From NCBI GenBank assembly GCA_003117195.1, contig BDSI01000072.1, positions 408,546 through 472,545 on the forward strand: a stretch of 64,000 nucleotides of DNA. The letters run 5' to 3'. Each line of letters starts with the position of its first letter. The first letter of the stretch is position 1. The stretch comes from Eudorina sp. 2006-703-Eu-15 (lineage: Eukaryota; Chlorophyta; Chlorophyceae; Chlamydomonadales; Volvocaceae). Of this stretch, positions 1 to 12,300 are shown piece by piece. Below the pieces are notes generated by a model. It ran no database searches, was not told the origin of the DNA, and saw only the letters and a program-made list of their open reading frames with translations. A program made the translations under genes and the position numbers.

Positions 1-764
1 GGCGACTGCGTTCAAGGCCGCGGGTGTACGGTACACTCGGGGGCCATGTGGGACGGCTCTGGTCAGGGTCAGGGTGCGTCACCCACTGGTGCGTCTTTGT
101 GTGTGTGTGGGGGGGGCTTCACTGATGCGCCCATAATGTACCTGACGACAAGTCCGGCCCTGCAGCCACGGTCGCCACCCCTGGAATGCGAACCGCCCGG
201 CTTCCCGGGTTGCTCAAACCGGTTGTCGCCACTTGTCCCCCTTGGATGCCGCAGCCAGGACCTGGGCAAGGACCTGAACGACGACGAGCTCAAGGAGGCG
301 GTGCGCATCCTGGACACGTCCAAGAACGGAACCGTGGAGCTCGACGAGTTTTGTGCCTGGTGGGTCCCCGGGGCGGTGTGAGGGTCAGGGTTCGGGTGGA
401 GTACGGCATGTGGGCGGGTGCCGGAGGATGCGGCAGCTCCTGTTGCCACGTCACGAGGTTGACGGGGATATGTACAGCAATCAACTAGGACAGCCCGAAT
501 CGGCATTCGGGGTTGTGCATGGCACCGGGCGGCGGTAGTTGGCGTGGGTCGCAAGTAAATGGCGTCGGCCTTGCAGGGAGGGGCGGGGGCCGAGGGGAGG
601 GGCGGGGTCATGGGGGCCGCACGCAATCAGGGGGCGTGTTCATTAAAATCCCGACGGCTTGCTGTTTGACGCGTTGCGCCGTTGGCGCTGCTGTGTACGT
701 GGGGTGATGACAACACCTTGCCTTGTATCGCCACAGGTGGACCAAGGCCAAGCAGAAGGCGTGA
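1..764 (+). CDS. EF-hand protein, 3' end (5' partial)
   Basis: C-terminal part of a calcium-binding EF-hand protein. Seen: exon 259-359 encodes a helix-loop-helix whose loop DTSKNGTVELDE has acidic or oxygen ligands at positions 1, 3, 5, 7, 9 and 12, followed by the helix FCAWW. A donor at 360 (gtgggt) joins an acceptor at 736; exon 737-764 adds W-T-K-A-K-Q-K-A and a TGA stop at 762-764. Bases 1-25 read in frame as ATAFKAAG up to a gtacgg donor and are a plausible preceding exon, tentatively included. The start lies upstream of the window. The final WWTKAKQKA tail and a single visible loop do not identify the parent family. No TGTAA signal was found close downstream. Confidence 0.65.
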
Positions 765-1960
765 GGGATATGTCGTGCGCGGATGATGGCACGGTATTTT
801 CCCTCTCCATGGCTGTGACGACGTTGATGTTGTTGTTTGATGTCGATGTTGATGATGATGCGTGTCGCACGAGGGGACCGGGTGCCGATCTGTGCATGAG
901 TGTGGTGGCCACCGGTTGCTGAGTACACGCCGGCGCGCAAGGAGGTGCCGGGCGGACAGCTGCAGTGTGACCAGAGCGTATGTGGGGTACGATTCGACGT
1001 ACAGTACGGCACCCATGGAGGTGTACGGTCAGGTAGGCTTGGTGGGTGGGACTTGCAGGACCGTGTGTTTGTTTGTGCAGTTTGTTCTCCGGTGCAGTTC
1101 CTGGGGGCCAAGAGGTGGCTGCAGCGGCACCCAGTGCTCAGTGCGGACGTCTTGTTGGCGCCTTGCGCATGAGCTCGCTGCAATGCGAGGGCGAGGTACC
1201 TGACTGAAGTGCGAGGTCACGTGGCCCTCTTTCCAAGGTAACGAGGTGGCCCTCCTCGTTCCTCCCACGACGGCATACCACGACACGGGCTTGGGTGGGG
1301 AACACGACGGTTCTTGGCTGCCTGCGTCTACCACGGAGCGGAGGGAGACGGTGAAGGACGGTGGTATCGGAAAGGGCAGCGATTGATGCGGTAGTGCGGC
1401 AGGACTGCAAGAGATTGTCCTGCGTGGCCATGGGCATGTGAGCAGTTCTGCTTCATCGTGGCTCGACTTCACCGGCGTATTCAACTGGCCAGAACCAGAA
1501 AGTGGTCGGCAGGGTGCCTCGTGTGCTCTCCGGGGGTATGTTCCACACGGTTGGTTGGTTGGTTGGTTGGTTGCCCGGCTGCCTTTGCTGTTGCGTGTGC
1601 AGTAGTTGTCCACGCAGCCGCGTACCACAGTCATGGGGGCCCCCAGCGGCGGGTGTTCGGTGCGCAGTTGGTGGCTGGTCCGATGCGCCTTGAGGCGTGG
1701 TTCTCCATTCACAGCGCATTTGGTGAGGCGCCGGACGGGGTGCACTGCAACGTAAATTATTCATGCGGATTCATGAGAGGATAAACGGCGTTGAGGAAAT
1801 TGTTCATGCTTACAACCGTGAAGCTGTAATACCGCGAGACGAGTGCGAGAGGTGTCCGAATCCTCGTCTCCACCGAAACCCTCCGAAGCAACCAGCGGAC
1901 GGGTTTGTGTCCATGGGGTTGCGTGTTTTTATGAAGGAACCGGAACCAAGGAGTTGTCAT
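765..1960. other. No gene recognised; short repeats
   Basis: No open frame here shows family similarity or supported splice sites. It holds the presumed 3' UTR of the EF-hand gene, a (TTGG)n tract at about 1551-1571, a member of a dispersed repeat at 1736-1765 (see the GGGGTCCRCTG family) and the 3' UTR of the membrane-protein gene on the minus strand. Confidence 0.5.
1810..1814 (-). terminator. TGTAA polyadenylation signal for the membrane-protein gene
   Basis: TTACA on the plus strand equals TGTAA on the minus strand, about 150 nt downstream of the stop codon at 1961. TGTAA is the established poly(A) signal in Chlamydomonas-type algae. Confidence 0.5.
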
Positions 1961-2404
1961 TCATTCAGTTTTCTCCCTGACCATACTTTGCTCAACGGGG
2001 GCCGACGTCGGATCGGCAGGTGCCGTATCAGCAACACGAGGGCCTGCACGCCTATCTAGCAACCACGACACCACAACCATCAGCAACAAAGAACCCACCC
2101 GGATTTCAGGTTTAACTTCAGCCAATAGCCCAAATGCTTGGCATGCAAGAAGGCCGGCGCAGCACATCCCCACAGCTACCAACCGTGGCTGCTGTAAGAT
2201 GCCGCCACGAACTGCGACGAGACCCAGAAGGCCAGCACCCAGGAAAATGAGGGACACCAGCGCCTGTATCTGACTATACCGCCTGTCGCTGGACGGCGTG
2301 CACAGCAGAACGCCTGCGCTTATGGCCAGCCATGCCAAGACAGTGCGCGGGTCGGACGTGCGTGGCCCTGGGTCCGGCGGTTCCAGATCCAGCAGCAATC
2401 CCAT
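1961..2404 (-). CDS. Small multi-pass membrane protein, 147 aa
   Basis: Unrecognised protein. The ATG is at 2404 and the stop ends at 1961; the ORF is uninterrupted. The sequence has about four hydrophobic segments, near residues 22-37, 47-65, 73-93 and 103-115, separated by short basic or polar loops, and a hydrophilic Pro/Glu-rich C-terminus. That pattern is typical of a small integral membrane protein of a plastid, mitochondrial or endomembrane system. A TTACA (TGTAA on the minus strand) lies about 150 nt after the stop, consistent with a chlorophyte polyadenylation signal and supporting a real transcript. An additional 5' exon cannot be excluded. No catalytic motif is visible, so no function is proposed. 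Confidence 0.6.
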   Translation of the reverse strand: MGLLLDLEPPDPGPRTSDPRTVLAWLAISAGVLLCTPSSDRRYSQIQALVSLIFLGAGLLGLVAVRGGILQQPRLVAVGMCCAGLLACQAFGLLAEVKPEIRVGSLLLMVVVSWLLDRRAGPRVADTAPADPTSAPVEQSMVREKTE

Positions 2405-3290
2405 AAGGATAAACTTTCTGTCAATACACTCAGGAAGTCTTTTGAATTATCCTATCAACTTAAAGGCGCTAAATCGAATGAGATGCAGGCATAGCCTTGG
2501 TTAGAATCTTATTATGTAAAGTAAAATTGATTATTTGTGTGAAGACTTCCAAAGGATGCAGAGTGGGATGAGTACAGCGCGTGTACACACGTCGGGCACA
2601 CGACGTTGCCCTGCCGCGCCGTTGTCCAGTGCCTACTCCTGCAGGATGCTTTGGTTTGCTCCTTACAACTGATCTGGGCATCAGCTATCACTAAGAGATA
2701 GCCTTGGGCAGAAATTGGTCACCCTTGGAAGTTCCAAACGTTCCAAACTTGCATGATGCCAAGGTCATTTACCGTCAGCTGGTTCCTGATAGCATCCAGC
2801 AATTGCCCCCATTGCTTTCTACAGCCCCAGCACCATGACCTTGTTGAGACTACTTGACAGTTCAGTCCAACACTCCAGATGAACATATTAATGGACATGT
2901 GGAATAACAGGTATCACATTGACGTCCCCAGCGCTTGCCGGGGGAGATTGACGGAAGATGGTAGATGGAGGAAAAAGGGGAAGGCTGGCAAGCCGTACTA
3001 GCACCTGGGTTTGAGAAGTTATGTGAAGATGATTGTTGGGTACTTGTAATCAAATGCTTGATAATTATTTCCTTCATTTTCATTCGTCCTGGCACGTCCA
3101 TTGTGGTTGCCTTGTATTCGAGTGCGTGGATAGTAACGGTTCGCTGAATTCTTTGACCACGTTCCCCCCGTTACGCACAGTCACTAGAGTCCATTGCGGT
3201 CTCCTTACTGCGTCCTTATTCATCTGGCATCTCTTGGAGAGATCATCCCAATCAACAGGAAAGCAGTAGCGCGCAGTGTCGACACGGCAG
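2405..3290. other. Unassigned; probable 5' part of paralogue 1
   Basis: A-T richer than the GCN1 region. It should contain the promoter of the minus-strand membrane gene and the unresolved 5' exons of paralogue 1. An ATG at 2965 opens a short frame that ends at a possible donor near 3038, but nothing confirms it as coding. Confidence 0.3.
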
Positions 3291-4519
3291 ATTCAAGAAA
3301 CTCCGTCAATATCAAATCATTTCATAATGGTAGGCATTGTTACAATTGTCTTTTATTTTCGGGCAGCGGTCCCGTGAGCTTTGAGTAGAGAGTTGCTGTG
3401 CGGGACTGTGTTAAGGCCATCTGGGTATGTAAGTATTTACTGGTGGATAAGTTACTTGCAGATACCAACTTGATTCGTGGGATTATGTAGGCGCTTCGGC
3501 ATTGCACGTGCAAATCTAGCCGTCGCTGCCCTATCTTATGCATGATGAATGTACCGGTAGTTCGTCGCCTTCTATGTCTGCTTGCGTGATTTTTATGTGA
3601 TTCGTATGGTGTGGTCTGCGCCTGCATCGAACTCGTCACGTAGAGTTCTACCATGGAGCTAAATAACCGTTGTTCCCCTATGCCCTATCCGCCACGAACC
3701 TCGCGCTGGCCCACAGAACGCGTACACGGAGAAGAAAGGTACGCGTCCTTTGTTTCAACTTGCAAACGCCGGCTATGCTTTATCCATGCTAAACGAGAAA
3801 TTTTGTAACGCAGGTTATCACCACGACATGCCTCTCGCTCCTTACATACTGCCTGGAGCATGGGCTCTTGGCGAGGGCCTGGTATGTGCACGTGAAAGAT
3901 CGAAATTTAACTGACTGCACGGCAAGCTCGATTGCTCAAAGCGAACGCGCCCGAGTGTGCCGTCTTTGGTCGCCTCCGCCTCCGCACAGCGTCTCGCCTG
4001 GTTGCCATGACCTTCGCCATTCAATACTTTCGCTCGCAATGCTGCCCACTTATAGGATCAAAGCCAAGCCGGGGTGGCCTAGGTGCGTCTCCTCGTCCAT
4101 CGTCTGACAGTATCTTGACAGAGCCCGGCCCGCCGTGATCGCAGGACCTGGCCATGCCGCTGCCGCTGGCCCAGGACACCCCCTCGACGTTTTGCGATGC
4201 CGCTAGACCGGGTGTCTGGTCCAGCATATGTGATACAGTATCCGTTGCGTTGGACATGGTTGGCTGGGAGTGGGAGTACAGGTGAGTGCACCGCACCTCC
4301 TTCCGTGCTGTGTCAGGACTGCCCGGCCTTCCATGGGCGTCAGTACGGCCGCTGCTGCTGTCGTCTTCATCTTTTGGGAAGACCGGCAGTACTGGTTTCC
4401 TGCATAGGCACAGAACCCCGGATTGCTCGCCACCATTATTATTAGGATGTTACATCGGACCCCGCGGGTCATCGGTGACAGCCCACGGTGACAGCCACCA
4501 TGGTATACCCAACGTCTGA
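3291..4519 (+). CDS. PGAW-motif family paralogue 1, 3' exons (5' partial)
   Basis: First of three tandem members of a family I do not recognise. Supported exons: 3717-3738, 3814-3881 and 4145-4281, with 3291-3329 tentative; together they read without a frame break. Exon 3814-3881 encodes YILPGAWALGEGL, the family signature. The intron phases (1, 0, 2) are the same as in the copies at 8.0-9.3 kb and 13.0-14.2 kb, which is strong evidence for a shared gene structure. The last exon is uncertain. An acceptor at 4316 gives a stop at 4407 but an intron of only 35 nt; an acceptor at 4389 gives a 108-nt intron and a stop at 4519. Exon 4145-4281 is rich in Asp, Trp and Val. No signal peptide or catalytic motif can be assigned. 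Confidence 0.55.
4462..4485 (+). repeat. Dispersed repeat copy (cgcgggtcatcggtgac)
   Basis: The 17-nt core cgcgggtcatcggtgac also occurs at 52528-52544; both copies have an ATTATT-rich stretch just upstream. Two copies only; nature unknown. Confidence 0.4.
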
Positions 4520-5122
4520 AGTGCCCGCAGCCCCGGTGCCATGACAGCTAGGTGGCTTGCCGCGTGCCAGAACCACACAGTCGTGCCTGGCACGAAGTAA
4601 TCCGGTTGTGGCAACAGTGAGAGCTTCGGAGTCCGTCGGTTACCCGTCCTCCTTCCCCTGTACCACTGTCGTACTCCCTACAGGCAAACCTATGCGCGGA
4701 AGTGCAGCCCGGCGGGGAGCTGCCGCAGCAGCAACTGCGGCACCGAGAAGCTCGAGGTCGATTTCTCTGACAGTGAAGACGGCGAGGCATCCGACGCGGT
4801 GCCAGCAAGCCAGTTGGGGTGGAGGCGGCCCGAGAAGCCATGCTGTCATAAGCAGGACTGATTGGCCGCGTGCATGATAGGGAGGGGTTGATGTCGTATC
4901 ATGCCGTACCGGTTGGTAGCCCACTTCAGGCAGCGCCCAGCAAGGCGGGGTGTTGCCTGCCAGCTGCTGGGGGTTGAGTGAGAGTGTACGAATGCGAGTC
5001 ACAAAGGAGGCAGCTAAATAGCATCTGTACATAACAGATCAGGTTATAATCGGGAGGATTTCCACGCCTGTGCCGTCGCCGCCTTACCAACACAGCGCGC
5101 CGCTCTGTCAGGAAGAGGATGA

Positions 5123-5197
5123 CCCGACCCAAGGGTTAGAGAAGATACCCGCCCGACCCAAGGGTTAGAGAAGATACCCGCCCGACCCAAACCAAGG
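5123..5197 (+). repeat. 29-bp tandem repeat, two and a third units
   Basis: The units starting at 5123 and 5152 are identical, and a partial third starts at 5181. The end of the partial unit (acccgcccgacccaaaccaa) also occurs at 47110-47131, so the sequence is dispersed as well as tandem. Confidence 0.8.
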
Positions 5198-7020
5198 ACC
5201 CACGTGTATCATTTATGACGAGGAGGGAAGAGGGGCACCGGTGATGTGCCGTCATCAGTGGGATGAATGTTGGAAGCCAACTTGCCAAGGCATGTGCGTG
5301 CCTTGCATGGAAGGTGGACGTCGTAGCTTTAAGTAATCTTCATGCCTGCCAAGTGTGCAGTTGGGTTTGCTGTATCATTTAGATGTGCGCGGCAGGCTCC
5401 AGCGGCGAGCCCGGGGATGACTCCAGGAGAGGATCGTGGTGATAGTAGGGGAGGCCGGGGTGCGAAATGGCTAGGTTGGAAGGTACGAATTGCCTGGGAG
5501 TCAGCTCCCTGGGAAACCGACCATGCGCAGTCGATGCAGAAGGTTTGGCGGCGCCCTTGCGGTGTTCCTTGATGTGCACTGGGCGCTGCCAAGTGCGGAA
5601 AATGGATTGCGTGCGAATGTGTTGACGAAAGCGCGGGGCCTGCTAGGAAACTCGTTTCCTGGGCAGCTGCGGGGCGTCTGATGTGGGTTTGAGGAGGATA
5701 ACCAGGCTGGAGGCCGGCCCGTGGCTGCAGCTGGCAGCTTGGTCGAGCCCGAAGCTGTGAACAATACATTCATTATTTCTGGAAGCCAAACATTCCCTTA
5801 GTGTTGGACAACTTAGATTGCCAGGCGTTTAGGGATGGAACTGTCCATTAATGTTTTCGTTGGCCGGACTGGCCCCTACTGGCCTTGGGAGGCGGTGGTA
5901 CGCAGGGAAGCGCGCCAGTACGCGGTGATCGGGCATTATGACGGAGGGGGGGGCCGCAGTTGGCAGTGTAGCCGGCCGGCGCACACGCGACGCCGCGCGG
6001 GTTGTGGGAACACTGTTTGCCGATGTGCCATAGCGCAGGGCCTGCCTGGGCCTTTCCCCGTGCCCAATGAGGTGGCTCCATAGCTCATCAGTTATTCTTG
6101 CACCGTCGTTTTCAGTCAGCAGCGAGCTCGATTGATAGATTCCAACGCCTCTAGCCAGCTAGCCTCTCGGGATGCCATATCCTGGCACCCTTTCGGTCCG
6201 TGTACGTGTCCCGTACATTTCCGTATGCCTAGGGTCGACGACGAGTGACGCTGTGTGGGTGCGCGTCTGCGAAGGACGCTGAGGATTCACAACAGTGCTG
6301 TGCCGCCGACCCAGGGGGTGTGGGCCCTGTCTGTCTTTCATTCGTTTTGGACTCTCGGGGCAACGGACCCCAGAGTTGCCAATGCAGTGAGGTGTTTCTG
6401 ATGTACCCGTACGGTGTTTCTGGCGTTCTCGTACTGCTCATTTGCATGGTTGCCTGACCCAACTGATGGACGTCCACCAGCGCACCAGGGGGTTGGGGGA
6501 CTGCGGGCTCTTGACCCGTCAAGGAGGATGGAGTCCAGTAGTAGACGGCGGTGCCCAGAGCACCTGCCTGCCTGCCTGCCTGCTGCCGAAGAAGCTGCGC
6601 ACGTGGTATGTATGCCGACGTGGGGTGACACAGCTTTCCGAGGAGGGCGTGGTATCGGGTAGCCGTGTGCAGTCTGTCTGGTCACCGCGGTCAGAGTGCT
6701 TAGCACATTGACGCACATTCGAAAATGTTTCGTCATGTTGGACGCATAACCCTTTCCTCCCCTACGCACCAGCTCGCTGGGCGGAAGTCACGCTGACTGC
6801 GCCCTAGGGCCGCAGGGCGCATACGGTATGGTATGGTCCACCCATTCTGCCGGCATGAACGGGCGGCTGACGATGTAGCGACGCAAAAGGGGGGATGTGC
6901 CGAGGTACTGACTTTCTGCCACTATTCATGCTGACCCTTTCTGTAGAAGTACCACACCTTTGGGACCTCCCTATGTGTCGGTCAGGAGGCCCATGCCTGG
7001 CTGCACGCCGGCACCGCCCA

Positions 7021-7050
7021 GTCGGGACGAAGGGTCCACCTTGTAACTGT
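7021..7050 (+). repeat. Dispersed repeat, GTCGGGAC..CACCTTGTAAC family
   Basis: Shares gtcgggac, then gggtccaccttgtaac, with the copies at 10657-10692 (minus), 16311-16341, 48571-48600 and 60740-60775. Confidence 0.6.
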
Positions 7051-8036
7051 GACATACATACGCTGCCGGGCTGGGCAGACGCGCAGGCAAGGGATTGAAG
7101 TGAACCAACCCCAGGGTACCGATGTACCGTTGGCGAGGAGGCTCTCCAGCTTCAGAGGGTGCGGCGTTGCGCATGCTGGCCAACCCGTCAACATGGCTGA
7201 GCAGCTGGATGCAGCCTCAGCAGCCATATTGTTTTGTTATGGATAACACGTCGCTGAGTGGTAACAGCAACCACAGCCGCTCTCAGCAATGTGAACAACC
7301 AACAGCGAGAGGGGACTGGGGAAACAATCGACACGTGTGGGGCTGCATTCATGTGTGCAGTTCATCACATACCGAGCTCGAAGCTCGGCGCCTTTCGTTC
7401 AGAATTTGTGAGGCCCACACCGATGTCAACAAGGTACGCCAGTCTGTTAAATCGTACGGTTCGTGCAGATGCCTTGGCCTTGGTTACAGGAAAGTACAAG
7501 CGGTAAAACCGAATCCAATTTTGACACAAGTGTAGCAAATTGTTTCATGTCAATATGTAATAAATTAGCAATTGAAAGCCCTGATGGGTTCGCCTTTCGT
7601 CATCATCGCCGTACAAGGCTGACACAGCAGACAAGAAACCTACGAACGCACAGACCTACTTAAGAGTATCAAACCAGAACGATCATCATTAAGGGTCCCG
7701 GCCACAAGATCTGGGTACCTGACTTCTTTGGAAGCCAAGGTGATTGTTGACCAGCTCAGCAGCAAGGCCGCTGTCAGATTCAAGACAAGCGGCACGTATT
7801 CCTTTTCAACACATATTATATCATGGAGTGGCCAAACCTTCCTGCTGCTGTTTCTCGCTGTCCTTCGTCAAGTCAAGCGCAAAACCATCGCGTTGCGTTG
7901 CCGGAGCTTCTGCACTGTCAAATGCAAGCATCTGCAATGGTAAATATATGGGTATTACATCCTTGTTTTATGAGTGCCTAGAAGACGAAGCTGACGCGGC
8001 AATTTGTGTCATGAATGCGACGAAACTCGAAAACAG

Positions 8037-9320
8037 GACATTTACGATCAAGATGTCAAAGACGCGACTGGTAAGGTTGACATGCGTGCTGTGTTCATGA
8101 TGTGGTCGGCTTGTCGAGGCCGACGGAACGTTTTCGGCCTTCTCGCGCCGCAGGTCACGCCGTCTACGACGTCTACGGGGAGAGGCGCCGCTTTGTCATG
8201 CTGCCAGGTGCTTGGGCCATGGGCGACGGGCTTGTCTTGGTAAGTGAGAGCTGCGTGCCCGGTCCGTAAAACTTGGATTGCATTACAGCGGATCCCATGC
8301 TGTCGCCTTGGTCAGTGCTGAGGCTGGGGGGCCCAAGCGCACCGACCAAGCAATAAGCCACCCACTCGCACAGAGTTGGCGGCATTACGACAGGATGTGG
8401 GCCTCCACCGTGGCCCACACCCCCGGGGCCACCGGAGACTCTCGGAGGCTCTGTCTTTTCGCGGCTCAGTTGTCCTAGCTATACACACAGCAATTTGAAC
8501 CGCGTTGAACGTGGGCATACTGTGCAGGATGTGGATGCGGATGATGAGATGTACCTCGCGTCGTCAAGCAATAATGTCTTCAACCAGGCCAACGGCTCAT
8601 CGACGTCGTGGTCAGTGGAGAGCTTGGGTTCTCAAGTCGCGCGCTTCGCCGGCTCCTTCCGATCCAGCGTTGGCGGCTACATCAACGACCTGGCCACGGC
8701 CTGGACCTCGGACGTCACAGCGGATGAAGGCGAGGGGTGAGTACGCAGCAGCTGCTTCCACCACCAAGATCAGAGTGCGAGTCCGGGTTTGAGCGGGGGT
8801 CACTTGCCCGCAACTGATGAGCGCGGTTCCCCCAATTTCTCGGATTCATGGTTACCTCACAATCTCGAGCAGCAGGCAAATACGGGGATGTCGGAGGGTT
8901 TAGGGTTACGCGCGCAGCTGATAAGTCGCAGCGACACTTGTGGGCGTGCCTACGTGCATCGTCCATGTCGGCCGGTTGAGTCGGTCCGTAAAATAGTTTA
9001 GGTTAAGGAGGGGAAAGAGTGCTGATAGCGGACTGAGAGTCCAGACCGCGGCCGCTGGGAGGACATTGTCACTGGGGGAACGCGTATGTGCGAGCGAACT
9101 AGTCCTCCTTTGGCGGCACCGCGCGCTCTATTTCTGTCGTCCTGCGCAGTCCACCTGAACATTCGTGTGTATGTGTCCGATTTTGATTGACGGCCACATC
9201 ATGCCCCCCGTCCGTGCTTGCAGGGGCCAGGCGCCGCACACCACCTTGATCGATGGCGAGATTGCCTGGATCCCTCGCTCCAGCTCCAAGACCGTGGTCT
9301 CGGACAAGAAGCAAAAGTAG
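8037..9320 (+). CDS. PGAW-motif family paralogue 2, 3' exons (5' partial)
   Basis: Second tandem family member. Exons 8037-8070, 8154-8239, 8528-8736 and 9224-9320 (TAG stop at 9318) join in frame with consensus donors (gtaagg, gtaagt, gtgagt) and CAG acceptors. Exon 8154-8239 encodes FVMLPGAWAMGDGLVL. Exon 8528-8736 begins with Asp-Val-Asp and is Ser/Asn-rich, containing SVESLGSQVARFAGSFRSS, a possible amphipathic helix. The C-terminus is basic (VVSDKKQK). Comparing copies, substitutions in the PGAW exon fall mostly in third codon positions (CCA/CCA/CCT, GGT/GGA/GGA, GCT/GCT/GCA), so this frame is under purifying selection. Exons upstream of 8037 are unresolved. A TGTAA about 780 nt downstream may be its poly(A) signal. 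Function unknown. Confidence 0.65.
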
Positions 9321-12300
9321 GGCGGCCGTGTGAGGCGCTTGGCTCCATCGGAAGGGCGGAAGCGCAGGTCGGTCTGCAGCGCTCATGGATTGATTGGCAC
9401 GTCCTGAACGGCGATGGCAGAGGCACTGGACTGGCATGCCAAGGTACAAATTTGGTGCTTATGGCAGCCAACAGGCGATGACGGCACGTGATCCGAAGAG
9501 GAGGAGCGTAAGCGGATGTGCGGGGGTCAACAATTATAAGTAGACGGCCATCATCACTTGGGCGGTGTGTGCTGATGTATGGTACATGCGGATGTATGGC
9601 GCCACAACGCTTCCCAGCGCAAGCTGGTGCTCGAAAATAATTTTAGATGTGTCACTCGTTGACCGGGGAGTCCTAATAGGTCATCCAGCCAAGAGGGGAT
9701 GCTCGTGGGGTGCCGACCGAGCGTACTGCTGGTCGGGTGTGATAGTTCGCACGGCGAAACGCCATGCTTGGTTGAGCGCATCGCCCAGGCAAGTGCGCAC
9801 GGACCGAAACGATGTCTCTGCATATCGGTTTGACGGACCGCACATGCAGGAATAGTATTATGTATGTGCGTTGAATAACTCGGCATGGCACGGCGCGGCG
9901 TTGCCGTACATACAATGCGCGCGTTTCACCGGTGTTCATGCCAGGGACAAAATCCATGCATTCTGATAGCGCTACGAACCTTAGAGCTACGGATATGCAT
10001 GTGCACAAATCCATGCCTGCCCTCCGGAGTTTCACTGCAGCGATTCACGTGCGACCTGGAGGGCAGTGAGCGGCCGGTTGCAATTTATTTTGTAGTGTGT
10101 AAATGATTGTTTTTGCTTCGCTGGTATAGCTGGTATAGTCGAGCGGTGTTCTTGCTACAGCAGCAAGGCACCTCTCCCTAAAGTACATTATTGATCCTCG
10201 TCGGGGTGCTCCACGCACCGCAGCATAAACGCACATGGAACGCACACAGGTCAATGCTGCTTGGATTTCGATTCACGCGCGGTTTGGTTTTATTCGTCTC
10301 TTTAGTCGACGTCTCGTCACTAGGCAAGCAAGGGTAGCTTGGGGTAGATGCAGTGTGTACAGGGGCTGCAATCGGTTGACGTGGTGTTGAGGATTTTCGG
10401 TGGGTGTTTGCGTCAACGACGTCGAATGGTGGGGTGGCAACTGGCAGACTGCAGGAAGGGGCGGTGATCTCCACTTTGGGATTGTGCACCCGTTTGCATT
10501 GTGCGTCGGTGCACCCGTGTGTCCGGACATCCTAGTATTATTCATTTGAATGTTGTTTTGCGGGGAATAGCGTCCATCCCTGTGGTGTCTTGACGAACCT
10601 CGCGGCTGCGGGCTCTCTGTGTGTTCTGTTCTAGGCTGGTTTGTTGCGGTGCAGCAGTAACCCGTTACAAGGTGGACCCGAGTACCGACCGGTGTGTGTG
10701 CGCTTTTTAGGGGGGTTACAGGGGGCACAAGCTCTAGCTAGAAGACCCCATCGGGAGTAGTAGCTTGCTCTCGTCTTGTCTTGGCGTTAAGCCGATGATC
10801 AGCATGAGATGCCGCAAGGCATTGATCTATCTGTCGCATGTTAGCGATGTGTGGCTTCGAGCGAATTTCATTGGGCCCTAACACGGTTGTGAACACCGAT
10901 GGCGGGGAGTCCATACTGGCGAATCCGGAGGGGCGAATTCGTTCTTCCAGTGTGTGGTGAGAAGGCGACGGCTGTGTCGCCGCCGGTGACCCACGGGGTC
11001 CACTGTAACATCAATAATAAAATCTTGCAATTTCTGACGCGCGGCCCTGTGGAGATTGAAACTACCGTAGACGACCATGAAGGCTCATGCATGCTCGGTG
11101 GCCATAAAGGAGCCACCCGGCAGCTTCTATATATGGCTGGCAACCACGTCTTGTTGACTTGCGTGTTGCGTGTCGTGTCCGCACTCTTGACCGAATGTGC
11201 GGGTGTGTTACACGGTGTGTGGGGGGTATGGGTGTGCCACCAGGTAGGGCATGTGCACGAGACTCTTGGTCCTTGACCGGTTGCCGCTGACCCTTAGGCC
11301 CCGTGTCAACGTTGACGCAACGCGTTTGGGATACTCGCGCAAGGCGGTGTCTTTGACGATCGTGACCGCTGAAGTGCACCAGCTCTCTTTGCGGCGTCTG
11401 TACGTGGGGCATTTGTTTGGAAACTGAGCGGTGTGATGGCTGATGGGATTGCCTGGGTGGGGCGTAGTTGATTGGGAGCCCGCCAGCCTTTCCGGCGGGT
11501 ACTCGACGGGTGCCTGGTTTGTTGCGCATGGGGTCGCTGTCCTGGGCCGGTCAGGCTGACCACTCGTGCAGGCCCCTGTGCGGACAGCGCCCACGGCCCT
11601 GCGGCCCTGGCTGATGATGCGTGCGCCGTCAGCCGCTAGCGGTGCCGCCCAGGGTATGGCAGCCGCGCCGATCTCATCCGCCTCACCTTCCCGGCTGTGC
11701 CCTGACCCCCTGACCCACTTGCAGCTCGGGAAACCGCCGCGCGCAGGTTGCGTCGGCAGTATCTTTCGGTATCTTTCGGTGTCTTAATGCGATAATTTTT
11801 CATAACACTGTTTGTGACTATCAATATCTGATATCTCTATCCGGTCGTGAGACTTGTAGTTTTTTATGCGACGTACGGTAACGAAAGCTGCAGTGCTTCC
11901 CGTAAGGACGTGATACAATAAATAATTGTTTGTCTCATGACATCTCAAATTATAAAATGACATACTGCAGCTTCGTGCAGTGGGGGTCGCAACCGAGTAG
12001 CAAAGAAATTACTGTAGAAGGACAGCAGATTATGTGTGTCCTTTGCTCTGACATATATGCGTATCGGAGGAAGCTCAAGCTTACAAGAAAGCGGTGCTGG
12101 CTGTGATATGCACCTGAACTGCAAACCCCATGCCTGTATAGGCATTCTTTAAGTGCTGCAAAACAAACAATTGCTTTGATGTGGTCTGCTGATACCTTTG
12201 CATCCATTTGCTTATCCCTTTGAGTGAATAACGTATGCGCAAGACCTATGTGAGCGGACAGCATGGCCACGCGGATACCCGTGCGGACTGACCAATGCGT

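Larger units (their letters stand above)
4520..8036. other. Unassigned; probable 5' exons of paralogue 2
   Basis: No family-level match. One exon-like segment, about 7351-7434, has a tgtgcag acceptor and a gtacgc donor and reads SSHTELEARRLSFRICEAH in the phase-0 frame. A second, ending at 7939 before gtaaat, could precede exon 8037-8070. Both are tentative 5' exons of paralogue 2. The stretch also holds a 29-bp tandem repeat at 5123-5197 and a copy of the TTGTAACGG dispersed repeat at 7021-7050. Confidence 0.3.

Noticed and set aside
7940..8070. Frame reading EDEADAAICVMNATKLENRTF, which resembles the end of an RNA-recognition motif.
   Set aside because: The upstream half of an RRM is missing, and the frame is out of phase with the well-supported next exon.
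3717..9320. Assignment of the tandem paralogues to the LURP-one/tubby-like fold, suggested by DATGHAVYDVYG and GDGL.
   Set aside because: The following exons do not continue the LURP-one strand pattern and the three copies disagree outside the motif.
10899..11276. 125-residue frame with a genuine ATG.
   Set aside because: It runs through a dispersed repeat (10992-11020), and the related copy at 1736 gives an unrelated short frame; no family similarity.
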